From positions 1 to 60,993 of the forward strand of contig NZ_VMQU01000015.1 of NCBI RefSeq assembly GCF_007714205.1: 60,993 nucleotides of DNA. Direction: 5' to 3'. Below are positions 48,040 through 54,458 of the stretch, piece by piece. Each line of letters starts with the position of its first letter. The first letter of the stretch is position 1. Origin of the DNA: Mycobacterium helveticum. Its GTDB lineage: Bacteria; Actinomycetota; Actinomycetes; Mycobacteriales; Mycobacteriaceae. The notes beneath the pieces are model-generated. The model saw nothing but the letters and a program-made list of their open reading frames with translations. It had not been told where the DNA came from and did no database searches. The position numbers were made by a program, and so were the translations under genes.

Positions 48040-48339
48040 TTACTGCTCCTCACTGTAGAGGTCCTGATCCTGTTGATTCGCGATCCAGGCGTTGCTACCC
48101 CACCAATCGCCGTCCGGGCGCTGATCGGGATCAGCATCGGCGGACACCAAAATCACGGTCAGCACCGCCCGCGCCGACGGCGAATAGCCGATCACCCGAA
48201 CCGATAGGCCCGACCGACTGGCCGGGTCTGGCACTTGCCACACGGCGTGACGGTCGTTGGCCGCTTCATCCGCCCACTCCGCAGAGATGCCGTGCCGCTC
48301 CCCGACGTAGTCGGCCCGCTTGCTCCAGTCAACCTGCAC
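48040..48339 (-). CDS. Putative BrnT-like toxin
   Basis: A 99-residue protein beginning VDWSKRADYVGERHGISAEWADEA and continuing with SVRVIGYSPSARAVLTVILV, a helix-then-strands pattern like the two toxins downstream. GTG 48339 lacks a ribosome site; TATTGT lies 6 bases upstream, so the mRNA is probably leaderless. It is paired with the RHH antitoxin that follows. The acidic tail (DLYSEEQ) is unusual for this type. Confidence 0.65.
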   Translation of the reverse strand: MQVDWSKRADYVGERHGISAEWADEAANDRHAVWQVPDPASRSGLSVRVIGYSPSARAVLTVILVSADADPDQRPDGDWWGSNAWIANQQDQDLYSEEQ

Positions 48340-48404
48340 ACACCTACAATATACTACGAATCACTACGCGATCTGCTGTGCGTCTCGGCCTAGTTGGTTC
48401 ATTT

Positions 48405-48515
48405 CCGACACAGACGCATGAGGTAACTCGCGTTTTGAAAACAACACCCCATGCTTTCGCCGATGCTCTCACCAGCTATTTTTCCGTTAGCTTCTCATCG
48501 AAACGGCACAGATAC
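48405..48515 (+). repeat. PE_PGRS leader segment, intact copy
   Basis: This is the partner of the relic at 46648-46758. It is in phase with the PE_PGRS frame, and a TTG at 48435 could extend that protein by 41 residues, giving a basic segment (SSKRHR) followed by a hydrophobic one (FGCVLGLVGGVSMSLV) like a signal sequence. The normal PE start at 48558 is preferred. Confidence 0.6.
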
Positions 48516-48557
48516 ACGACCTTCGGGTGTGTCTTAGGGCTCGTCGGGGGTGTTTCG

Positions 48558-50183
48558 ATGTCGTTGGTGACCGTGGCGCCAGAAGCGCTGGCGGCGGCAG
48601 CGTCGGATGTGGCCACTATCGGTTCGGTGGTCAACACCGCCCACGCGGCGGCCTCAGCGGCCACCACGACCATCGCGGCAGCCGGCGCCGATGAGGTCTC
48701 CACCGCGATATCAACGGTGTTCTCTCAGTACGCGCGCGACTACCAGGCGGCCGGTGCCGCCGCCGCGGCGTTTCACCACCGGTTCGTGCAGGCGCTGAGT
48801 TCCGGTGCGGAGGCTTACGAGGCGGCCGAGGCCGCCAACGCCAACCCGCTACAGGCCCTGCACACCGTCGAGCGCGACGTGTCGGGGGCGATCAACGCGC
48901 CCTTCCTGCACTTCACCGGGCGCCCGCTGTTCGGCAACGGCGCCAACGGCACCACCGTCAACGGTGTCGGCACCGCCGGCGGGGCCGGGGGGTGGCTGTT
49001 CGGCAACGGCGGCACCGGCGGCACCAGCACCAACCCGGGAGCCACCGGCGGGGTCGGCGGCGCCGCGACCACCGGTATCGGCGGTACGGGCGGAGCCGGC
49101 GGCACCGGCGGTCTGCTCCTGTCGTGGGGCGGCACCGGCGGGGCCGGTGGCGCCGCCACGGGGACCGCGGGTACCGGCGGCGTCGGCGGCGCGGGCGGCA
49201 GCGAGGATGGACTGTTTCTTGGTTTCGGTGGGCACGGCGGCGCCGGCGGCGCGGCAACCGGGGCCTCTGGTGTCGGCGGCGTCGGCGGTGTCGGCGGCGA
49301 TGGCTTTGCCCGCAGCCTGATCGGGATCGACGGTGCAGTAGGCGGCACCGGCGGCGCCGGCGGCGTGGCGAGCGGGGCGTCTGGTGTCGGCGGGCACGGC
49401 GGCGCCGGCGGCAGCGGCATCGGCGCCGCCCTCGTCGGACTCGACTTCGTGCACGGCGGCGCCGGCGGTGTCGGCGGTGCCGCCACCAATGTGGGCGGCG
49501 CCGGCGGCGCGGGTGGTGCCGGCGGCGGCGGCGTCGGCTTAGGCTTTGCCGGGTTCGACTTCACCCAGGGCGGTGCCGGCGGTGCCGGCGGCACCGGCGT
49601 TCTGCATGGCGGCGCCGGTGGCACCGGGAGCCAGGTAACCAACGTCGCCCTGATCGGGGGCGGCATCACCCACGGCGGTGCCGGCGGTGCCGGCGGTAGC
49701 GCCAGCGGCACCGACGGTGTCGGCGGCACCGGCGGCGACGGCGGTGTGGGCTCCGCGTTGACGGGCATCGGCATCGGCGGTGACGGCGGTGCCGGCGGCA
49801 CCGCCACCGGCAGCAACGGCGTCGGCGGCAATGGCGGCGTCGGCGGACTGGGCGCCGGCTTTTTGGGCGGCGTCGGCGGTGACGGCGGGCACGGCGGCAA
49901 CACCAGCGCCACCAACCTCGGCACCGGCGGCAATGGCGGCGTTGGCGGCGACGGCGCGGGCTTTTTCGGCTTCGGTGGCAACGGGGGCGACGCCGGTAGC
50001 GGCGCTTTGGCCGCCAACGGCGGCAACGGCGGCAACGCCGGGGCCACCTTGGATGGCATGTCCGGGCCCGCGCTCTACGGCAACGGCGGCAACGGCGGCA
50101 ACGGCGTCAACGGCGGAACCGGCGGAACCGGCGGCACCGCCGGCTTCTTTGGCGGCACCCCTGGGACAGACGGAACGTCGTAA
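48558..50183 (+). CDS. PE_PGRS family protein
   Basis: A 541-residue protein. Residues 1-98 are a PE domain (MSLVTVAPEALAAAASDVATIGS at the start, the YxxxD/E-like SQYARDYQ region later). The linker contains GRPLFGNGANG, matching the GRPLI anchor motif, and the rest is Gly-Gly-Ala/Gly-Gly-X repeats broken by short hydrophobic spacers. These proteins are exported by ESX-5 and attach to the cell surface. ATG 48558 is the canonical start. It follows the toxin-antitoxin island. Near-identical repeats make assembly here error-prone. Confidence 0.92.
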   Translation: MSLVTVAPEALAAAASDVATIGSVVNTAHAAASAATTTIAAAGADEVSTAISTVFSQYARDYQAAGAAAAAFHHRFVQALSSGAEAYEAAEAANANPLQALHTVERDVSGAINAPFLHFTGRPLFGNGANGTTVNGVGTAGGAGGWLFGNGGTGGTSTNPGATGGVGGAATTGIGGTGGAGGTGGLLLSWGGTGGAGGAATGTAGTGGVGGAGGSEDGLFLGFGGHGGAGGAATGASGVGGVGGVGGDGFARSLIGIDGAVGGTGGAGGVASGASGVGGHGGAGGSGIGAALVGLDFVHGGAGGVGGAATNVGGAGGAGGAGGGGVGLGFAGFDFTQGGAGGAGGTGVLHGGAGGTGSQVTNVALIGGGITHGGAGGAGGSASGTDGVGGTGGDGGVGSALTGIGIGGDGGAGGTATGSNGVGGNGGVGGLGAGFLGGVGGDGGHGGNTSATNLGTGGNGGVGGDGAGFFGFGGNGGDAGSGALAANGGNGGNAGATLDGMSGPALYGNGGNGGNGVNGGTGGTGGTAGFFGGTPGTDGTS

Positions 50184-50447
50184 CGGCTGTCGGCCCCCGC
50201 GGTTGGCTTCACGGAAAGCGGCCAATTCCTCTTCGACTGTCGGAGCGGGTGCCCGCAATCGGCTTCGTTCAACTGCTCTCTGCCCGAGCGCAACTGAGAG
50301 AGGAGGCTTCGGCAGTCGCGGATGCATTGGGAGAGTTTGACATTCGATTGATGAAGACCGGCATTGTCGGCTGGTACCGGTGTCAGGAGCAAGCTCCCCG
50401 CCACCCCCTACCAACTACCCATCGACAAGGAACCCGCTGTCAGGCGC
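50184..50447. other. Intergenic DNA downstream of PE_PGRS
   Basis: I find no supported gene on either strand, no clear terminator with a T-run and no repeat shared with the rest of the island. Confidence 0.35.
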
Positions 50448-50723
50448 TTACTGTAAAAAGGTGGCAGTCGCCGACAGCGGAGCGCGAGGTGTCCGCGGCC
50501 GCGGCCGCGGCAACGACGGATCGGCAAATCCAATCGACATGCCGCAGAACAAAATACGCTGTGGTGGTGGTGTGATGACTTCGGCAACGGTGCGATGATA
50601 TTCCGCCCACGCGATCTGCGGACAGCTGTGTAGCCCTTCTGACCGCAGCAAGAGCATCACGGTCTGAAGGTAGATGCCTGCGTCCGCCCATTGCGGCGGC
50701 ATGCCGGGATGACCGCGTCCCAC
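50448..50723 (-). pseudogene. C-terminal remnant of a nitroreductase
   Basis: The minus-strand frame reads MPPQWADAGIYLQTVMLLLR, then GLHSCPQIAWAEYHRTVAEV, LFCGMSIGFADP and APLSATATFL, the C-terminal third of a flavin nitroreductase of the kind common in mycobacteria. The N-terminal two thirds, with the main FMN-binding Arg/Ser region, cannot be found upstream in any phase. It is a relic. The 50724-50912 stretch before it shows no gene. Confidence 0.75.
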
Positions 50724-50912
50724 AGCACGACAATGCCCTCCGCCGTGCGCCTCGCCGCGACCGTCTACCCGATGTCGGCTCCGAGCCGATCAGAACGTCG
50801 ATCAATGAGAAGGGCGCGAAAGGAGTTCACGCAACCGCGCGCCGAGCCGCTCCGGCGACGCACTGGCCCGCCCGTTTCAGGAGCGTGGTGACACTGCGAG
50901 TTCGCGCTGCTT

Positions 50913-51482
50913 CTACCGGACCCACAACGCAAGCAGCTTTTTCCCGAGCGTCGACGGGGCGGGCTGCTTGTGGCCGGACACCGTGACCCGGGCGTCGACC
51001 CGTCGGCGCAGCTCGGCCTCGAGCTTGTCGTGCAGCGTGACCCCCGCGGCCGCGCACCCGCGGCAGGCGCCCGACATGCGCACGGTCACGTCCAGTCCGT
51101 TCACCGACACCAGCTCGATCGTCCCGCCGTGCGAACGCGCGAGCGCACCGATGGGCCCGGCGAGGAGCTCCCGGACCAGCCCGGCGAGCTCGGCGGTGGA
51201 ATCCGACGAGCGTTCGACGCGCCAGCCGGCCGGGTCGGCCAGCGCCTCGCCGAGCGCGGTGCGGACGCCGTCGCCCCGCTCACGCCAGCTGTGGGCCCCG
51301 GCCAGCGTGATCACAATGCCGGCCGGACGCACCGTCAGGTCCTCGATCACCCCGCCTTCGAGCAGCCCACCGAGCCGGCCCGGAGCCTGTCGCACCGCGC
51401 CCCGAGGCGGCAGCCGGTCGGGCGGGACCACCCAGCACAGCTGTTGGGGGTTCGCGGTGGCCGTGGCGTGCATCGGGATCAT
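50913..51482 (-). CDS. NifU-like C-terminal domain protein of the feo operon
   Basis: A 189-residue protein whose C-terminal half (GGTIELVSVNGLDVTVRMSGACRGCAAAGVTL) is a NifU C-terminal domain with the CxxC pair that holds an iron-sulfur cluster during assembly. The N-terminal half is specific to this group. ATG 51482 overlaps the feoB stop (ATGA). Its position after feoAB, where some bacteria have feoC, suggests it uses or senses imported ferrous iron; this is inferred. Confidence 0.8.
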   Translation of the reverse strand: MIPMHATATANPQQLCWVVPPDRLPPRGAVRQAPGRLGGLLEGGVIEDLTVRPAGIVITLAGAHSWRERGDGVRTALGEALADPAGWRVERSSDSTAELAGLVRELLAGPIGALARSHGGTIELVSVNGLDVTVRMSGACRGCAAAGVTLHDKLEAELRRRVDARVTVSGHKQPAPSTLGKKLLALWVR

Positions 51483-53392
51483 GCGCCCAGACCCACCGCG
51501 ATCGCGTGTGCGGTGAACGCCGCCGTCCAGGCCAGGACGAACATGTAGGAGAACGCAACCGCCGGCCACCGCCACGAGTTGGTCTCGCGGCGCATGACCG
51601 CGACGGTGGACATGCACTGCAGCGCGTAGACGAAGTACGCCATCAGCGCGATCACGGTCGGGGCGCTGAACACCCGGCGCCCGGCAGCGTCGGTCATGGC
51701 GGCAAGCGCCTCACGGGGTTCGTCGGGCTTGGTCGCCGCCGCCACCTGCCCGAGCGTGGAGACGAACACCTCGCGCGCCGACAGCGACCCGAGCAAGGCG
51801 ATATTGGTGCGCCAGTCGAAGCCGAGCGGCGTGAACACCGGCGCCACCGCCTTGCCCAGATCGGCGGCATAGCTGTGGTCGATCACGTAGGCGGTGGCCT
51901 GCGGCGGCGCCATCTGCGCGGTCTCGCTCTCCCGCGCCGGCAGATTGAGCAGGACCCACAGCAGCAAAGACGTGCCAAGGATGATGGTTCCGGCCTTGCG
52001 CAGGAACAGCTTTGCCGCGCTCCACATTGCGACGAGGGCCGTCCTCGCCGAGGGGAAGCGGTAGGGCGGCAGCTCCATCGTGAACGGCAGCAGATCGCTG
52101 CGCAGAATGGTCGACTTGAACAGCCACGCCGCCAGCAACGCCGAGGTGCCGCCGGCCAGATACAGCACGAACATGGTGGCGCCCTGCGCGCTCAGGCCCC
52201 ACCAGCGTGTGCGCGGCGCGATCAGCATGCCGACCAGCAAGGTGAACACCGGCAGTCGGGCCGAGCAGGTCATCAGCGGTGCGCTGATGATCGTGGCGAT
52301 CCGGTCTCGCGACGAAGGCAGGGTGCGGGTGGACATGATCCCGGGGATCGCGCACGCGAACGACGACAGCATCGCCACGAACGCGCGGCCCTCCAGGCCG
52401 GTCTTGGCCATCACCTTGTCCATCAGGAAGGCGGCACGCGACATGTACCCGACATTCTCCAGCACCGCAATCAACAGGAACAACAACATGATCTGCGGGA
52501 TGAACTGCAGCACGGTGCCCACGCCGCCGATCAGTCCCTGGCTCACCAGCCGGCCCACCACGTTGTTCCCGGTGCGGCCGGTGACCCGCTCGCCCAGCCA
52601 GACGAAGCCCTGGCTGACCCAATCCTGCAGTGGCGCACCGGCGGTGAAGACGACCTGGAAGAAGCCGAACATCACCGCGAAGAAGATGACGACACCCCAC
52701 AGCGGGTGCAGCACGACTGCGTCGATCCTCGAGGTGCGTCGATCCGGTTGCGGTGCAAGGTAATCCGCGGCGTCCAGCACCGAATTACCCCAGGCGTCGA
52801 CGGCATCGTGGCCGGCCGGGGGCAACACCGCCGGCCGCTGCCACCGGTCGAAGGACACGAGCCGGGCGCGCAGCGCATCGATGCCCGAGCCGCGGTGCCC
52901 GACGACCGCGACCACCGGGATGCCCAACGCCGTCGAGAAGGCGTCGACATCGATCCGGCCGTCCCGGTCGGTCAATTCGTCGCTCATGGTCAACACCAGC
53001 AGACACGGCAGGTCGAGCCGCAGCACCTGCGCCACCAGCATGATCGAGCGGCGCAGGGTGGTGACGTCGGCAACCAGCACGATCGCATCGGGTCGGCCCG
53101 TGTCGGCGAATTCGCCGGCCAGGATGTCGGTCACCACTTGCTCGTCGGGGCTGATCGGTTCGAGGCTGTAGGTGCCGGGCAGATCCTCCACGGCGATCGT
53201 GACGCCGTCCACCGTGGTGGTGCCGACGCTGCGCCCCACGGTCACGCCCGGATAGTTGGCGGTCTTGGCACGCAATCCGGTCAGGTGGTTGAACACACTG
53301 GTCTTGCCGGCGTTGGGACTGCCCACCAGGGCCACCCGCGGGACACCGACGACGCTGACCGCGGCGCCGGCGTCCTCGTGGCACGACGTCAT
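51479..53392 (-). CDS. feoB: Ferrous iron transporter FeoB
   Basis: A 637-residue polytopic Fe2+ transporter with an N-terminal G domain. G1 is GSPNAGKT (24-31), the G2 region NYPGVTVG and G3 DLPG (70-73). The G4 position reads TMSD (135-138) instead of the usual NxxD, which should weaken guanine specificity. About eight membrane helices follow, with conserved gate segments such as FIPQIMLLFLLIAVLENVGYM. ATG 53392 overlaps the feoA stop. It imports Fe2+ under low-oxygen or acidic conditions. Confidence 0.93.
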   Translation of the reverse strand: MTSCHEDAGAAVSVVGVPRVALVGSPNAGKTSVFNHLTGLRAKTANYPGVTVGRSVGTTTVDGVTIAVEDLPGTYSLEPISPDEQVVTDILAGEFADTGRPDAIVLVADVTTLRRSIMLVAQVLRLDLPCLLVLTMSDELTDRDGRIDVDAFSTALGIPVVAVVGHRGSGIDALRARLVSFDRWQRPAVLPPAGHDAVDAWGNSVLDAADYLAPQPDRRTSRIDAVVLHPLWGVVIFFAVMFGFFQVVFTAGAPLQDWVSQGFVWLGERVTGRTGNNVVGRLVSQGLIGGVGTVLQFIPQIMLLFLLIAVLENVGYMSRAAFLMDKVMAKTGLEGRAFVAMLSSFACAIPGIMSTRTLPSSRDRIATIISAPLMTCSARLPVFTLLVGMLIAPRTRWWGLSAQGATMFVLYLAGGTSALLAAWLFKSTILRSDLLPFTMELPPYRFPSARTALVAMWSAAKLFLRKAGTIILGTSLLLWVLLNLPARESETAQMAPPQATAYVIDHSYAADLGKAVAPVFTPLGFDWRTNIALLGSLSAREVFVSTLGQVAAATKPDEPREALAAMTDAAGRRVFSAPTVIALMAYFVYALQCMSTVAVMRRETNSWRWPAVAFSYMFVLAWTAAFTAHAIAVGLGA

Positions 53393-53679
53393 CGAGCGGC
53401 TTCCGGAACGACTTCGATGAGCCGCGCCTCGCGGCTGCGCAGGCACAGCTCGGTGTCTTGCACCCGGTAGATCGTCGGGTCCCCCAGCGGAGCCCGACGA
53501 ATCGCGTCCACGCGCGCCGCCGGTCGAAAACCCAGCAGCACCAGCCTTTGCGCCACTGCGGGTTCCGCACCGGGTGCCATGCCGACTACGGTTGCTCTCT
53601 GCCCCGGCGCCAGATCGGCGAGCACGCTCGCCGAACCGGATTGGCGCGCCCCGCTACGCGTCCGACTTCGCACTGACAC
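53389..53679 (-). CDS. feoA: FeoA iron-transport accessory protein
   Basis: A 96-residue SH3-like protein. LADLAPGQRATVVGMAPG, AQRLVLLGFRPAARVDAIRRAPLGDPTIYRV and ELCLRSREARLIEV are the family features. It is thought to bind FeoB and help its activity. The GTG at 53679 is the best start, with TCAGGA upstream. A candidate IdeR box sits 10 bases before it. Confidence 0.9.
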   Translation of the reverse strand: MSVRSRTRSGARQSGSASVLADLAPGQRATVVGMAPGAEPAVAQRLVLLGFRPAARVDAIRRAPLGDPTIYRVQDTELCLRSREARLIEVVPEAAR

Positions 53680-53688
53680 ATCCTGACC

Positions 53689-53707
53689 CTAGTTAAGCCT
53701 TGCCTTA
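53689..53707 (-). promoter_or_regulatory. Candidate IdeR (iron) box before feoA
   Basis: On the minus strand TAAGGCAAGGCTTAACTAG agrees with the IdeR/DtxR 19-base consensus TTAGGTTAGGCTAACCTAA at 13 positions, with dyad symmetry around the centre. Its place just upstream of feoA would let iron-loaded IdeR repress the operon. Match counted by eye. Confidence 0.65.
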
Positions 53708-53829
53708 GAAAGTTACACCTGAGCCTGGTCAGAGCATCGCGGTGGGCGGCGGAGCCGGCGACGATCACCCGCACCGGGTCCCGGACGCCCTCGGCGTCCT
53801 CGGACCCGATCGCCGCCGCACGCCCATGC

Positions 53830-54399
53830 CTACGCCGGATCGTCGATGTCCTCGCCGCCGGCGAGGTCGCCGCACTCGACGTTCTCGACGTCGGCCCGGT
53901 CGCGCAGGTACGCCCCCGCGCCCCGGTCCCCGGCCAGCCGCGCCAGCACCCCGGGCCAGTGCCGGCGCGCGAGCACCACCGGATGGCCCGGCCGGCCGCC
54001 GAAGACGGCGCGCGCCAGGCCGCCCTCCGCGGCGGACGCGCGGCCCAGCACCCGCGCCACCACGTCGGGGCCGACGTCGGGGGTGTCCACGACGTGCAAC
54101 ACCGCGTAGTCGGCCCCCATGCGCTCGGCCTCGGCCAGGCCCGCGCGCACCGACGCGCTCAGCCCCTCGCGCCAGCGCGGCGCCGTGATCGCGGTGACCC
54201 CGGGCGGGGCCGGTACCTCGGCGGCGCCGAGCACCAGCACGACGCCGGCGCAGCCCCCGTCGCGCAGCGCGCCGATCGCGGTCTGCAGCCAGCCTTCGAC
54301 CAGGACCTTCGGCTTGCCGTACCGCCGGCCCGCGCCGGCGGCCAGCACGATCCCCACGTGCCGCGGCGGAGGTGTCGACTGCGGTAACCCCACTCTCAT
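53830..54399 (-). CDS. MobA/MocA-like nucleotidyltransferase (Rv0371c-like)
   Basis: A 189-residue protein with the diagnostic LAAGAGRRYGKPK loop at residues 19-31 and DTPDVGPDVV later. MocA proteins attach CMP to molybdopterin to make the cytosine dinucleotide cofactor used by xanthine-dehydrogenase-family enzymes. It is divergent from the second molybdenum hydroxylase across about 59 bases. As I remember, the M. tuberculosis counterpart Rv0371c lies inside the CO dehydrogenase cluster, so the gene has moved or been separated here. One such enzyme could serve both molybdoenzymes. Confidence 0.85.
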   Translation of the reverse strand: MRVGLPQSTPPPRHVGIVLAAGAGRRYGKPKVLVEGWLQTAIGALRDGGCAGVVLVLGAAEVPAPPGVTAITAPRWREGLSASVRAGLAEAERMGADYAVLHVVDTPDVGPDVVARVLGRASAAEGGLARAVFGGRPGHPVVLARRHWPGVLARLAGDRGAGAYLRDRADVENVECGDLAGGEDIDDPA

Positions 54400-54458
54400 A
54401 TGATGACATTGGACTTCTCATCAAGCGATAACCGTGCGCAAGCCGCGGATGGAGCGTC

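Noticed and set aside
48815..50059. Long proline-rich frame antisense to PE_PGRS
   Set aside because: Pro-Pro-Ala repeats are the direct mirror of Gly-Gly-X codons.
48990..50160. Regular short repeats that could suggest a CRISPR array
   Set aside because: The repeats are GGC-type codons of the PGRS region without spacer/repeat structure, and no cas genes are nearby.
53586..53774. 62-codon frame over the feoA start and the IdeR box
   Set aside because: It has no family features and would put the iron box inside a coding sequence; feoA in the other phase is clear.
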